Source of the DNA: Gordonia paraffinivorans NBRC 108238
Lineage (GTDB): Bacteria > Actinomycetota > Actinomycetes > Mycobacteriales > Mycobacteriaceae
DNA: 64,000 nt
Direction: 5' to 3'
Assembly (NCBI RefSeq): GCF_000344155.1
Contig: NZ_BAOQ01000023.1
Coordinates: 1-64,000 of the forward strand
Position numbers and translations under genes: made by a program. Numbering within the stretch: position 1 is the stretch's first letter; the number at the start of each line of letters is the position of its first letter. Of this stretch, positions 17,197 to 26,356 are shown one piece after another. The notes beneath the pieces are model-generated. The model ran no database searches and had not been told where the DNA came from. It saw only the letters and a program-made list of their open reading frames with translations.

Positions 17197-17817
17197 CTAA
17201 CCCGGGATGATCCTGCGCCGGCCGCCGGAGAACACCAGCGCCTCGTCGTCGCGCAGGAGCTGCAGGGGATGGTCGGGGTACTGCGCGAGCGTCCGGTCGA
17301 TCCGTTCGCGGCCGCCGACCGTGCCCTCCGCGTGCGGGATGATCGTCACGTCGATGAGTCCGAGGCCCGCGGTGGATTCCAGCGGCGCCGCCTCCGACGG
17401 GTCGTCGAGGAGGTGGAGCGGAGCGATGTCCGGTCCGGTTACCGCGGCGCCCGCGCTGGCCCCGATGTAGGGCAGGCCGTGCCTCACCGCGTGGACGAGC
17501 GGCCGGTCCGCTCCGGTCTGTCGTAACGCCCCGAGCAGGTGGAAGACGTTGCCGCCGGCGACGAAGATCGCGTCGATCTCGCCGAGCGCCCGCGTGAAGG
17601 TCGCCGTGGAGACGAGTTCGGGGTCGACGTCGAGGACCTCGAAACCCTGCGCCTCGAGCGTGGCGCGGTCGAGATCGAGCCACGTCTGGTCGGGATAGAT
17701 CGACGACGCGGTGGGGACGTAGCCGATCCGGGCACCCGCGCCCACGAGGGGGACGAGGAAGCCGGGTACCGGGGTGAGCCACCGGCTGAGCAGCAACAGG
17801 TCTGGGGAGTCGGCCAC
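17197..17817 (-). CDS. Peptidase E-like (family S51) serine hydrolase
   Basis: A 206-residue protein of the S51 peptidase/cyanophycinase-like fold. The family motifs are IDAIFVAGGNVFHLLGALR and the nucleophile elbow YIGASAGAAVTGPDIA, with Ser in GASAG; IIPHAEG supplies a likely His. Peptidase E cuts Asp-X dipeptides; other relatives act on peptides or act as stress proteins. The start is the GTG at 17817 (VADSPDLLLLSRWLTP). The open frame upstream of it is Arg/Pro-rich and unlike the family. It is inserted on the opposite strand between the DUF3592 and mgtA genes and converges with the former, whose stop lies 1 nt away. Confidence 0.8.
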   Translation of the reverse strand: MADSPDLLLLSRWLTPVPGFLVPLVGAGARIGYVPTASSIYPDQTWLDLDRATLEAQGFEVLDVDPELVSTATFTRALGEIDAIFVAGGNVFHLLGALRQTGADRPLVHAVRHGLPYIGASAGAAVTGPDIAPLHLLDDPSEAAPLESTAGLGLIDVTIIPHAEGTVGGRERIDRTLAQYPDHPLQLLRDDEALVFSGGRRRIIPG

Positions 17818-17945
17818 AGGTCCACTGTGCCCGACGCCGGGGCCGACGCCGCTGCCGGGCGACTCGCCGAGATGTTCACCGGGAGTCGGCCGGCGCGCCA
17901 CCCGCCGACCACGTGCAGGTCGTCCGGGGCGGCGAGGCTCGGGAC

Positions 17946-19100
17946 ATGCGAGTAGCGATCGTCGCCGAGAGTTTCCTGCCGCAGATGAACGGGGTCGTGA
18001 ACTCCGTGCTGCGGGTCGTCGAGTACCTCGAGTCCACCGGCCACGACGTGGTCGTCGTCGCTCCCGACGCGGCCCGCGACCATGCGCCCGGTCCGCGGAT
18101 CGTGGGGCGGCGGACACCGGTGCACCTCGTTCCGTCCATTCGCGTGCCGCGGGTGACGTCGCTGCCGGTCGGAGTGCCGGTTCCGCTGCTGTACCGGGTG
18201 CTGCGCGACTTCGCGCCCGACGTCGTCCACCTGGCGTCGCCGTTCGTGATCGGCGCGGCCGGGGCGATCGCGGCACGACGCCTGGGCGTGCCGGTGGTGG
18301 CGGTGTTCCAGACCGACGTCGCGGGATTCGCGTCCGCGTACCGGCTCGGGATGGCCGAACGGGCGGCATGGCGGCACACCCGGCGACTCCACGAGATGTG
18401 CGACCTGACGCTGGCCCCGTCGTCGGCCACGATCGCGGCGCTGGCGGCCCATGGGGTGCCGCGTCTGCGGAGGTGGGGCCGTGGCGTCGACGCGGAGACC
18501 TTCTCGCCGGGACATCGGGACGAGTCGGTGCGCGCGGCCTGGCGGGGCGAGCGCGCCGATGCCCTGCTCTGCGGATTCGTCGGCAGGCTGGCGCCGGAGA
18601 AACACGTCGAGCGGCTCGCGGTGCTGTCCGGCGATCCACGGCTACGTCTGGTGATCGTCGGGGACGGGCCTGAACGCCGCCGACTGGAGCGTCTGCTCCC
18701 CGACGCGGCGTTCACCGGCGAACTGCGGGGCCCGGCCCTGGCGCGAGCGTTCGCGTCACTGGACGTCTTCGTCCATCCCGGGGAACACGAGACGTTCTGC
18801 CAGACCGTCCAGGAGGCGATGGCCTGCGGGCTGCCGGTCGTCGCCCCCGACGCCGGCGGCCCGCGCGACCTGGTCGCGCCGCTGCGGACCGGCTACCTCC
18901 TCGGGGTCGAGGACTTCGAGGAGAAGCTGCCGGGGATCGTCGGGTACCTGCGCGACGACGCGGTGCGGGCGGCGTTCGGCCGCGCGGCGCTGCAGGCGGT
19001 GCGGGCGAGGACCTGGGCCGCGGTGTGCGCCGAGCTCGTCGGGCACTATCGCTCGGTCGCCCCGCCGTCCGGACCGGACGGGCTCCGGCGTCCCGCCTGA
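17946..19100 (+). CDS. mgtA: GDP-mannose-dependent alpha-mannosyltransferase (GT4)
   Basis: A 384-residue GT-B glycosyltransferase. In Mycobacterium and Corynebacterium the orthologue (Rv0557) transfers mannose from GDP-mannose to glucuronosyl diacylglycerol for lipomannan-like glycolipids. [21 protein letters not shown] is the N-terminal acceptor fold; [15 protein letters not shown] opens the donor domain. The EX7E region is [22 protein letters not shown] used the ATG at 17946, where family homology begins, 128 nt after the divergent peptidase start. menG follows 43 nt downstream. It acts at the inner face of the membrane. Confidence 0.9.
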   Translation: MRVAIVAESFLPQMNGVVNSVLRVVEYLESTGHDVVVVAPDAARDHAPGPRIVGRRTPVHLVPSIRVPRVTSLPVGVPVPLLYRVLRDFAPDVVHLASPFVIGAAGAIAARRLGVPVVAVFQTDVAGFASAYRLGMAERAAWRHTRRLHEMCDLTLAPSSATIAALAAHGVPRLRRWGRGVDAETFSPGHRDESVRAAWRGERADALLCGFVGRLAPEKHVERLAVLSGDPRLRLVIVGDGPERRRLERLLPDAAFTGELRGPALARAFASLDVFVHPGEHETFCQTVQEAMACGLPVVAPDAGGPRDLVAPLRTGYLLGVEDFEEKLPGIVGYLRDDAVRAAFGRAALQAVRARTWAAVCAELVGHYRSVAPPSGPDGLRRPA

Positions 19101-19143
19101 CCTCGCCTCGTTCCGGCCGACGCCGCCCGGTAGGTTGATCGGC

Positions 19144-19851
19144 ATGGCATCGACGGGCACGAACCCTCCGCAGCGGGCAAGTCTGGACAAGGATCCGGCC
19201 GAGGTCGCGGCCATGTTCGACCGCGTCGCCAAGCGCTACGACATCACCAACACCGTGCTGTCGTTCGGGCAGGACCGCGGGTGGCGGAAGAAGACCCGCA
19301 AGGCGCTCGGCCTCCGTCCTGGCGAGGTGGTGCTCGACCTCGCGGCGGGCACGGCGGTCTCCACCGTCGAGCTCGCGCGATCGGGAGCGCACTGCATCGC
19401 CGCGGATTTCTCCCTCGGCATGCTGAAGGCCGGCGCGCACCGGGACGTGCCCAAGGTCGCGGCCGACGCACTCCACCTGCCGTTCGCCGACGACTCCTTC
19501 GACGCCGCGACCATCTCCTTCGGCCTGCGCAACGTCCATGACGTGTCCACGGCGCTCGCGGAACTGCGTCGCGTTCTCAAACCCGGTGGGCGGCTGGTGA
19601 TCTGCGAGTTCTCCACCCCGACCTTCAAACCGTTCCGCACCGTCTACATGGAGTACCTCATGAAGGCGCTCCCCGCGGTGGCGACGAAGGTGTCGAGCAG
19701 CCCGGCGGCGTATGTGTATCTCGCCGAGTCGATCCGGGCGTGGCCCGATCAGTTCGCGCTCGGCGACCTCATCCGGGAGGCCGGGTTCACGAAGGTGCGC
19801 TGGCAGAACATGACCGGCGGCATCGCGGCCATCCACTCGGCGCGCGCCTGA
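19144..19851 (+). CDS. menG: Demethylmenaquinone methyltransferase
   Basis: MenG (UbiE family) methylates demethylmenaquinone with SAM in the last step of the pathway. The 235-residue protein carries the family signatures [21 protein letters not shown], then the SAM loop [12 protein letters not shown] and [36 protein letters not shown] follows. I used the ATG at 19144 ([10 protein letters not shown]). It matches Rv0558 in sequence and position. A terminator follows directly, so it ends the menD-side transcription unit. Confidence 0.95.
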   Translation: MASTGTNPPQRASLDKDPAEVAAMFDRVAKRYDITNTVLSFGQDRGWRKKTRKALGLRPGEVVLDLAAGTAVSTVELARSGAHCIAADFSLGMLKAGAHRDVPKVAADALHLPFADDSFDAATISFGLRNVHDVSTALAELRRVLKPGGRLVICEFSTPTFKPFRTVYMEYLMKALPAVATKVSSSPAAYVYLAESIRAWPDQFALGDLIREAGFTKVRWQNMTGGIAAIHSARA

Positions 19852-19861
19852 TCGGTCGGGT

Positions 19862-19889
19862 CGCGGGTGGCCGAGGGCGGCCACCCGCG
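19862..19889. terminator. Hairpin terminator after menG
   Basis: An 11-bp perfect stem (19862-19872 with 19879-19889) with a 6-nt loop lies between the converging menG and MpaB-family genes. Confidence 0.75.
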
Positions 19890-19897
19890 TGCCCCGT

Positions 19898-20908
19898 CTA
19901 CGAACTGACCGCGTCGGTCTCCGAGACCTCGTGCGGCACCGGGCATCCGGCGGATTCCGTGGCGGCACTGCGCTTCGCGGGCCTCGGCACCGGGCAGCCC
20001 GGGGCGAAGGTGCCGAGTTCCTCGAGGCGGTAGCCGTTCGGGTAGCTGCGGACCTGGCCGGTGTGGCGGCTGTACTTCGGCTCGGTGCGCGGCGGGAAGA
20101 CGAACCGGATCGCCAGGCCGCGCAGCTTGAGGCCGCCGCGGACCAGGATGCGTTCGGGGAGGGTCGGCTTGGGGTAGCGGAAGGCCTTCAGGAGCCGATC
20201 GTCCATGAGCGCGAACGACATCCGGCGCACCACCGCGCGCGGCAGGAACGAGTAGGGCCGGAAGGTGCCCAGCAGGTCGAGCGTGGCGTCGGCGACGGCC
20301 AGGGCGTCGGCGCTGAACGCGAAGTTGGCCGTCTCGTAGTCCTCGTAGAACTGCTTGAACTCCTCGTATGTCTCCGGGATGCCCTTGATGCCCATGAGCT
20401 GCCCGAGGCGGCGGTAGTAGTTGGTCATGCCGCGGACCTCGTGATCGGTCAGCGGGCGCCACTCGTACGCCTCGACCCACTCGACCGGGCAGACCACGAA
20501 GGTCGACAGCACGTACAGGAAGTCGTCGTTGGAGATGTCGTACATGCCGTGCATCTGGTTGATGCGCCGGATGCCGGCCCGGCCGAGCGGGCTGTCGATG
20601 CCGTATTCGAGCGGGGCCTCGAGGAGCAGGACGGTGTCGTCGTAGCGCTTCTGGGTCTCCTTGGTGAAGCCGCCGGTCTTGTACAGCAGGTCGCCGATCG
20701 ACGGCACCGCGTACGTGCGGAACAGCGCGAAGCTCAGTGCCTGGTTGATGCCCCACGGGAACTCCTTGGTGGCGAGTGCGTGGGCGATCTCGGTCGGATT
20801 CTTGGTGGAGTCCATCCGGGCGATCTCGCCACGCAGCCGGTAGCGCTCCCCGATCCGGTTCTGGACGGCGCGCATGGCGCGCGTGACGAGCGTGGATGCG
20901 GCGGACAT
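19898..20908 (-). CDS. Oxygenase MpaB family (DUF2236) protein, copy 1
   Basis: A 336-residue alpha-helical protein of the DUF2236/MpaB group, which includes heme enzymes such as the latex-clearing oxygenase. Visible motifs are DTVLLLEAPLEYGIDSPLGR, GMYDISNDDFLYVLSTFVV and RGMTNYYRRLGQLMGIKGIP, with conserved polar residues in helices. The C-terminal 30 residues are Cys/Pro-rich (PGCPVPRP and AGCPVPHE). The start at 20908 is favoured: AGGAG lies about 6 nt upstream, while the alternative ATG at 20914 sits too close to it. The substrate is unknown. A perfect palindrome about 120 nt upstream suggests its own repressor. A second paralogue is at 52942. Confidence 0.75.
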   Translation of the reverse strand: MSAASTLVTRAMRAVQNRIGERYRLRGEIARMDSTKNPTEIAHALATKEFPWGINQALSFALFRTYAVPSIGDLLYKTGGFTKETQKRYDDTVLLLEAPLEYGIDSPLGRAGIRRINQMHGMYDISNDDFLYVLSTFVVCPVEWVEAYEWRPLTDHEVRGMTNYYRRLGQLMGIKGIPETYEEFKQFYEDYETANFAFSADALAVADATLDLLGTFRPYSFLPRAVVRRMSFALMDDRLLKAFRYPKPTLPERILVRGGLKLRGLAIRFVFPPRTEPKYSRHTGQVRSYPNGYRLEELGTFAPGCPVPRPAKRSAATESAGCPVPHEVSETDAVSS

Positions 20909-21020
20909 CGGCATCTCCTGGGTCGACGGTGGTCTCACGATGTGGTCGGTGCCACACAGCAATGAAACGATAGCGTCAGAACGTCTCTTCGGATAGTGCT
21001 GTGTGTCACACGGCACCAAT

Positions 21021-21042
21021 CTACATAAGTCGAGTTATGTAG
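21021..21042. promoter_or_regulatory. Palindromic operator candidate upstream of MpaB copy 1
   Basis: Arms CTACATAA (21021-21028) and TTATGTAG (21035-21042) flank a 6-nt centre. The site is 113 nt upstream of the gene start on the minus strand and is AT-rich against a GC-rich background. It is typical in size for a TetR or MarR site. Confidence 0.6.
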
Positions 21043-21071
21043 CGCGAGGGGAGCGTGGAAAGGTCGGCCCC

Positions 21072-22370
21072 TCAGCTGAACGGCGGCCGCGGGTCGACGC
21101 GGGTCGACACGCGGCCTGCCGTCCGCCAGGCGCGGGCCACCAGGTCGGCGTCCTCGGGGGTGATCAGGTTGCCCATCACCCGCACGACCATCGACATCAG
21201 ACGCGCCGACCGGATCCCGGGCCGGCCGAGCGTCGGGACGGTCCGGGGCATGGTCAGCAGGCCGGCGAGACGCCGCGCCGCGGAGAACGCGAGCCCGTAG
21301 TGCTCGACGAGGGTGTCGCGCCACCGGGTGGTGTAGTCGTCGGCGCCGAGGAGCTCGACGGCGAGGCGGGCGGTCTCCAGCGCGTAGTCGATGCCCTCGC
21401 CGTTGAGCGGGTTGACGCACGCGGCGGCGTCGCCGATCAACATCCAGTTGCGTCCGGCCACGCCGGTGACCGCGCCGCCCATCGGCAGCAGTGCGGAGGC
21501 GATGCGGACCGGCGGGCCGTCGAGCTCCCACTCGTCGCCGACCATCGTCGCGTAGTGCGCGAGGATCGGGCGAAGTGCCATGTGCGCCGGGCGCTTCGAC
21601 GTGGCGAGCGCACCCACCCCGACGTTGACCAGGCCGCCGCCGGCGGCGCCGAGCGGAAAGACCCAGCCGTAACCGGGAAGCAGATCGCCGTCGGGGCCGC
21701 GCAATTCGAGATGCGAGCCCATCCAGTTCGCGTCGGCCCGGCCCGACGGGGCGTAGGCGCGGGCGGCCACCCCGTAGGCGGTATCCCGATGCCACTGCCG
21801 CCCAAGGGTTTTGCCGAGACCGGATCGCACGCCGTCGGCGACGACGAGGTCGGTCACCCGGATCGTGTGGGCGCCGGTCGCGGTGGAGAAGGTGACCGCG
21901 CCGACGCGGTCGCCGTCCATCTCCACGCCGACGGCCTTGGCGCCCTGGACCATCGTGACGCCCTTGCCGACCGCGTGGGTGCGGATCGCGTCGTCGAACT
22001 CGGTGCGGGCGATCGCGCTGCCGTGGGCGGGGAAGCGCCCCGACGGCCAGCGCACCAGCTGCTCGGCGCCCCAGCCGTGGAGATGCAGGCCGTCGATGCG
22101 CGGGCGGTCGGCGACCAGCGGCCGGAGGCCGAGCGCGTCGAGCTCGGCGATGGCGCGCGGGGTCAGCCCGTCGCCGCACGTCTTGTCCCGGGGGAACACC
22201 GCGGCGTCGACGAGCACCACGTCGCGTCCGGCGTCGGCGGCGTGGGCCGCGGCCGCCGAGCCGCCGGGGCCCGCGCCGACCACCAGCACGTCGGCGGAGT
22301 CGGGGAAGGCGACCTCGGGAGACGAGTCGGCGTCGCGGGGTGCGGGGCTGCTCGACGATGCGGTGCTCAC
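21072..22370 (-). CDS. menJ: Menaquinone reductase, geranylgeranyl-reductase family FAD enzyme
   Basis: MenJ (Rv0561c) saturates one isoprene unit of menaquinone to give MK-9(II-H2)-type quinones. The 432-residue flavoprotein has the FAD-binding motif VLVVGAGPGGSAAAAHAADA at about residue 28, KTCGDGLTPRAIAEL after it, and a second FAD contact at WMLIGDAAACVNPLNGEG near residue 305. It starts at the GTG at 22370. It is divergent from the polyprenyl synthase gene across 120 nt, as Rv0561c is from Rv0562, so the enzymes making the quinone tail and reducing it share a control region. Confidence 0.9.
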   Translation of the reverse strand: MSTASSSSPAPRDADSSPEVAFPDSADVLVVGAGPGGSAAAAHAADAGRDVVLVDAAVFPRDKTCGDGLTPRAIAELDALGLRPLVADRPRIDGLHLHGWGAEQLVRWPSGRFPAHGSAIARTEFDDAIRTHAVGKGVTMVQGAKAVGVEMDGDRVGAVTFSTATGAHTIRVTDLVVADGVRSGLGKTLGRQWHRDTAYGVAARAYAPSGRADANWMGSHLELRGPDGDLLPGYGWVFPLGAAGGGLVNVGVGALATSKRPAHMALRPILAHYATMVGDEWELDGPPVRIASALLPMGGAVTGVAGRNWMLIGDAAACVNPLNGEGIDYALETARLAVELLGADDYTTRWRDTLVEHYGLAFSAARRLAGLLTMPRTVPTLGRPGIRSARLMSMVVRVMGNLITPEDADLVARAWRTAGRVSTRVDPRPPFS

Positions 22371-22490
22371 CCGAACAGTATGTCCGTACGCCAGACCCGA
22401 TAGGCTCGGCAGGCAGGCGGGGAGACGGCCAGACTCCGGCTCTCCGCGCAGACTTGTATTCCGGATCAGACGAGATGGAGCGGCGCAGCT

Positions 22491-23507
22491 GTGAAGTCCA
22501 CATTCGCCGGGTTGGACCTGGTATCGGATGAGTTCGCCGAGACGGTGCGCTCCTCACTGCAGAAGGTCGAGGACCTGCTGCTCGGTGAGCTCTCGTCCGG
22601 GGACGACGTGATGACCGAGGCCGCCACCCACCTGGCCAAGGCCGGCGGCAAGCGGTTCCGCCCGATGTTCGCGATCCTCGCCGCCCAGTTCGGCCCGCGC
22701 CCCGACCACGACGACGTGATCACCTCGGCGACCGTAGTCGAGATGATCCACCTCGCGACGCTCTACCACGACGACGTGATGGACGAGGCCTCCATGCGTC
22801 GCGGCGCCCCGAGCGCCAACGCGCGTTGGACCAACAGCATCGCCATCCTGTCGGGCGACTTCCTGTTCGCGCGCGCCTCGCGCCTGGTGTCGACGCTGGG
22901 CCCCGAGGCGGTCCGGATCATCGCCGAGACCTTCGCCGAGCTCGTCACCGGGCAGATGCGCGAGACAGTGGGCGCCAAGCCCGGTGCCGACCCGATCGAG
23001 CACTACCTGCAGGTCGTCTGGGAGAAGACCGGCTCGTTGATCGCCGCCGCGGCGCGCTTCGGCGCGATGGCCTCCGGCGCGACCACCGACGACATCGAGC
23101 GGCTCTCGCGCATCGGCGACATCGTCGGAGTGGCCTTCCAGGTATCCGACGACATCATCGACATCAGCTCGGGGTCGGTGGAATCGGGCAAGACGCCGGG
23201 GACCGACCTGCGCGAGGGCGTCCACACCCTGCCGGTGCTGTACGCGCTCGCCGGGACCGACGCCACGTCGGCGCGCATCCGCGAGCTGCTGGTCCGTCCG
23301 GACGGCACCCCGCGCCCGCTGACCGACGACGCCGAGGTCTCCGAGGCCCTCGCGCTGCTGGCCGATTCGGAGGGCATGGCCGCTGCGCGCGCCAAGTTGA
23401 AGAGCTTCGCCGACGAGGCGCACGGAATGCTCTCCGGGCTCCCCGAGACCCCGGCGCACCAGGCGTTGTCGTCGCTGGTCGATTACACGATCGAACGGGT
23501 CGGCTGA
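22491..23507 (+). CDS. Polyprenyl diphosphate synthase (all-trans; Rv0562/GrcC-like)
   Basis: A 338-residue trans-prenyltransferase, probably supplying the menaquinone side chain. The first Asp-rich motif is LYHDDVMDEASMRRG at about residue 90 and the second is FQVSDDIIDISSGS near 215, with GGKRFRPMF supplying the conserved Lys/Arg substrate site. It starts at the GTG at 22491. Neighbours menJ and htpX are arranged as Rv0561c-Rv0563. Chain length cannot be read reliably from sequence here. It converges with htpX with only 15 nt between the stops. Confidence 0.92.
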   Translation: MKSTFAGLDLVSDEFAETVRSSLQKVEDLLLGELSSGDDVMTEAATHLAKAGGKRFRPMFAILAAQFGPRPDHDDVITSATVVEMIHLATLYHDDVMDEASMRRGAPSANARWTNSIAILSGDFLFARASRLVSTLGPEAVRIIAETFAELVTGQMRETVGAKPGADPIEHYLQVVWEKTGSLIAAAARFGAMASGATTDDIERLSRIGDIVGVAFQVSDDIIDISSGSVESGKTPGTDLREGVHTLPVLYALAGTDATSARIRELLVRPDGTPRPLTDDAEVSEALALLADSEGMAAARAKLKSFADEAHGMLSGLPETPAHQALSSLVDYTIERVG

Positions 23508-23522
23508 CCCGGCACGCCGCCG

Positions 23523-24386
23523 TCAGCGCTGCCCGCGCGCCATCTCCTGGAGCCGCCGGATGCGTTCGGCGGTCGGCGGGTGCGTGGAGAACAGCTTCGC
23601 CATGCGGTCGCTCGCCCGGAACGGGCTCTCGATCATCATGTGCGACTGGGCCGCGATGTCCGGGTTCGGCGGCAGCGGCGCCGCCTGCACGCCGCCGGAG
23701 ATCTTCGCCAGCGCCGATGCGAGGGCCAGGGGGTCGCCGGTAAGTTCGGCGCCGGACTCGTCGGCCTGGAATTCCCTCGACCGCGACACCGCGAGCTTCA
23801 CCAGGGTGGCCGCGATGGGCCCCAGGAGGGCCACCAGCAGCATGGCGAGCGGATTCGGGCCGTTGCCGTCCCGGTTCCCGCCGAACGCGCCGGCGAACAT
23901 CGCGAAGTTCGCCAGGCCGCTGATGATCGACGCCATCGCGCCCGCGATCGAGCTGATCAGGATGTCGCGGTTGTACACGTGCGACAGTTCGTGCCCGAGC
24001 ACCGCCCGCAACTCGCGCTCGTCGAGGATCTGCAGGATGCCGGTCGTGCAGCAGACCGCCGCGTTCTTCGGGTTGCGTCCCGTCGCGAAGGCGTTCGGGG
24101 ACTCTGTCGGGGAGATGTAGAGCGCCGGCATCGGCTGATGCGCCGCGGTCGCCAGTTCGCGCACGATCCGGTACATGACCGGCGCCTGCAGCTCGGTGAC
24201 CGGCTGCGCGTGCATGGCCTTCAGCGACATCTTCGCGCTGTTGAAGTAGACGAAGGCGTTCATGCCGACGGCGAGGATGACCGAGCCCCACAGGATCATG
24301 GGGCTGCGGAACATCGCGCCGATGCCGACGATGATCGCCGACATCAGGCCGAGCAGGGCCGCGGTCTTCAAGCCGTTCAGGTTCAT
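23523..24386 (-). CDS. htpX: Membrane zinc metalloprotease HtpX
   Basis: HtpX degrades misfolded membrane proteins. The 287-residue protein has two N-terminal helices, the zinc motif [13 protein letters not shown] near residue 125, two more hydrophobic helices, then [21 protein letters not shown] with the third zinc ligand Glu. [15 protein letters not shown]-type sequence ([14 protein letters not shown]) closes it. I used the ATG at 24386 ([13 protein letters not shown]). In M. tuberculosis htpX is Rv0563, on the same strand as grcC1; here it faces the prenyl synthase, an inversion relative to that order. Confidence 0.93.
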   Translation of the reverse strand: MNLNGLKTAALLGLMSAIIVGIGAMFRSPMILWGSVILAVGMNAFVYFNSAKMSLKAMHAQPVTELQAPVMYRIVRELATAAHQPMPALYISPTESPNAFATGRNPKNAAVCCTTGILQILDERELRAVLGHELSHVYNRDILISSIAGAMASIISGLANFAMFAGAFGGNRDGNGPNPLAMLLVALLGPIAATLVKLAVSRSREFQADESGAELTGDPLALASALAKISGGVQAAPLPPNPDIAAQSHMMIESPFRASDRMAKLFSTHPPTAERIRRLQEMARGQR

Positions 24387-24628
24387 CGGGGGTCCTCGTG
24401 TGTGCGGCGCCTTCAACCGGATGCCCGGGCACCGGGCGGGCTGGGGGACCCGTTCGCCCCGGTGGCGGGCGAGAGACGCTTCATCCGGTCAAACGACGCA
24501 GCGCCCGTCCGGGTTTCCGGACGGTCGTGATCACATCTTCTCCCGCGGTGCGACGTTGCCCACGATCGGCGCGCGCATCCGGTGCGGTCGCGCCGCCGGA
24601 CTCGACGCAGGGCCTTGCCGGTGAGCAA

Positions 24629-24660
24629 GTCCCCGCCCGGCGGGTGGGCCGAGCGGGGAC
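24629..24660. terminator. Hairpin downstream of yajQ
   Basis: Stem 24629-24636 with 24653-24660 (GTCCCCGC/GCGGGGAC), 16-nt loop, 20 nt after the yajQ stop on the minus strand. The rest of the 294-nt gap to htpX shows no gene. Confidence 0.6.
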
Positions 24661-24680
24661 AGCGGTCGCCTCGGGAAGGT

Positions 24681-25172
24681 CTAGCGGTAGTTGACGAACT
24701 GCAGGGCGATCCCGAAGTCCTCGTTCTTGAGCAGCGCGATGACGGCCTGCAGGTCGTCGCGCTTCTTGCTCGAGACGCGCAGCTCGTCGCCCTGGATCTG
24801 CGCCTTGACGCCCTTCGGGCCCTCGTCGCGGATCTTCTTGGAGATCTTCTTGGCGTGCTCGGAGTCGATGCCCTGGACCAGCTTGCCGGTGATCTTGAAC
24901 GTCTTGCCCGAGGCGACGGGGTCGCCGGCGTCGAAGGCCTTGAGCGAGATGTCGCGACGGATCAGCTTCTCCTTGAAGACCTCGAGGCCGGCCTTGGCGC
25001 GCTCCTCGGAGTCGGAGGTGATGACGATCGTCTCCTCGCCCGACCACTCGATGCCGGTGTTGGTGCCACGGAAGTCGTAGCGCTGGGAGAGTTCCTTGGC
25101 GGCCTGGTTGAGGGCGTTGTCGACCTCCTGGCGGTCGACCTTGCTCACCACGTCGAACGATGAATCAGCCAT
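24681..25172 (-). CDS. YajQ family nucleotide-binding protein
   Basis: A 163-residue member of the UPF0234/YajQ family. Some members bind cyclic di-GMP and act with transcription factors; the mycobacterial one is Rv0566c. The family signatures are [20 protein letters not shown] at the N-terminus, [20 protein letters not shown] and [20 protein letters not shown] near the C-terminus. Length is typical. The start is the ATG at 25172. The gene stands alone between two hairpin or intergenic regions; the role of nucleotide binding in this organism is not shown by sequence. Confidence 0.92.
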   Translation of the reverse strand: MADSSFDVVSKVDRQEVDNALNQAAKELSQRYDFRGTNTGIEWSGEETIVITSDSEERAKAGLEVFKEKLIRRDISLKAFDAGDPVASGKTFKITGKLVQGIDSEHAKKISKKIRDEGPKGVKAQIQGDELRVSSKKRDDLQAVIALLKNEDFGIALQFVNYR

Positions 25173-25321
25173 GCCGGACAGGTTATGTCATCGCCGGCCG
25201 ACCCGAGGCGGCCCACGCGCCGGGCGCGGGGGTTCGGACCGGTCCGACGGCGTCCCCAGGGGATGCGACGCGTTGTCGAGGGTGCCTCACGGTGCCGAAA
25301 TCAAGCCTCTGAACAGCCGGT

Positions 25322-25352
25322 TTGCGCGGGTGCGTAGGGTTCGTTGTATTCT
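25322..25352 (+). promoter_or_regulatory. Possible promoter of tRNA-Tyr
   Basis: TTGCGC (25322-25327) and TATTCT (25347-25352) are separated by 19 nt, about 48 nt before the tRNA. The spacing is slightly long, so the call is weak. Confidence 0.35.
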
Positions 25353-25399
25353 TCACGGCGTTGTTCGAACGGCCGTCACGGCGGCCGGCAGAACAGCAC

Positions 25400-25480
25400 G
25401 GCAGGTTGCCCGAGCGGCCAAAGGGAGCGGATTGTAAATCCGTCGCGCAAGCTACATAGGTTCGAATCCTATACCTGCCA
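25400..25480 (+). tRNA. tRNA-Tyr (GTA)
   Basis: An 81-nt class II tRNA with a long variable arm. The acceptor GGCAGGT pairs with ACCTGCC, the anticodon GTA is in the loop, and the T-arm contains GGTTCGAATCC. The CCA end is not encoded. Confidence 0.96.
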
Positions 25481-25534
25481 CGACGTGGTGAACGTTCATG
25501 AAAACTGCATGACAGACGGTCTCTGACCAGCGAT

Positions 25535-25562
25535 TTGTCTAGCAAGCACATGAGTGTGTAAC
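25535..25562 (+). promoter_or_regulatory. Likely promoter of the tRNA-Thr/tRNA-Met/rpmG unit
   Basis: TTGTCT (25535-25540) and TGTAAC (25557-25562) are spaced by 16 nt, placing transcription start near 25569, 30 nt before tRNA-Thr. Confidence 0.45.
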
Positions 25563-25598
25563 CTCGTTGAGGCTCTCGAGCAGAAATGCCCGGGGCAC

Positions 25599-25671
25599 GC
25601 CCCCTTAGCTCAGTCGGCAGAGCGTTTCCATGGTAAGGAAAAGGTCGACGGTTCGATTCCGTCAGGGGGCT
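25599..25671 (+). tRNA. tRNA-Thr (GGT)
   Basis: A 73-nt tRNA. The acceptor GCCCCCT pairs with AGGGGGC; the anticodon loop ATGGTAA gives GGT. CCA is not encoded. tRNA-Met follows after 20 nt. Confidence 0.96.
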
Positions 25672-25691
25672 CGCTGGACGACAGTCCGCGG

Positions 25692-25765
25692 GGCGGTGTA
25701 GCTCAGCTGGTTAGAGCGCACGACTCATAATCGTGAGGTCGGGGGATCGAGTCCCCCCACCGCTA
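25692..25765 (+). tRNA. tRNA-Met (CAT, elongator type)
   Basis: A 74-nt tRNA. The acceptor GGCGGTG pairs with CACCGCT (one G-U pair), and the anticodon loop CTCATAA gives CAT. The lack of an initiator-type acceptor mismatch and its position before rpmG support the elongator type. Confidence 0.93.
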
Positions 25766-25858
25766 CACATCGGGTCCGACCGGAACCGAGCGCAAGGGTC
25801 GCAAGCCCTGAGGGAACTGCCGAACCCGACCACGTACCACCCGAAAGAAGGCAACCAA

Positions 25859-26026
25859 GTGGCCTCCTCAACAGATGTTCGCCCCAAGATCACCTTGGCA
25901 TGCGAGGTGTGCAAGCACCGTAACTACATCACGAAGAAGAATCGCCGCAACGATCCCGATCGTCTCGAGATCAAGAAGTTCTGTCCGAACTGCGGCAAGC
26001 ATCAGGCGCACAAGGAATCCCGCTAG
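25859..26026 (+). CDS. rpmG: 50S ribosomal protein L33, zinc-binding form
   Basis: A 55-residue ribosomal protein, [20 protein letters not shown] onward, with CEVC and CPNC pairs that form a zinc knot. This marks it as the zinc-containing paralogue, usually replaced by a Cys-free copy elsewhere in the genome when zinc is scarce. It starts at the GTG at 25859, 94 nt after tRNA-Met, with AAAGAAGG upstream. It is probably cotranscribed with the tRNAs, in the same order as in M. tuberculosis (thrT, metT, rpmG2, hadA). Confidence 0.95.
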   Translation: MASSTDVRPKITLACEVCKHRNYITKKNRRNDPDRLEIKKFCPNCGKHQAHKESR

Positions 26027-26356
26027 GCCCTCGCCGGTCTGGACGGTTCCGGTAGAAGGACCCAGCGAACGGGCTGCCTCATTCACGAGGCGGCCCGTCT
26101 TGCTGTTGGGGGACATTTGCGCCTCCGCAGTCGGGCCGCACAACCGAACAACGAACGAGACATCGGAGTGGGTCATGCCCTCGCCGGGGCCGCGGACGGC
26201 CGGATACATGCGGACGTCCGCGGACGAGGTCCGCGACGCACGCCGATGACACCGAGAAGACACGCGCAGCGCGGCGCGGGTGGGACGTCGCGAGACGATC
26301 CACCGAAGTCCGGTCCGACAGCCACGGGCCGGTCATGCGAAGGGAGCAACTGGTCA

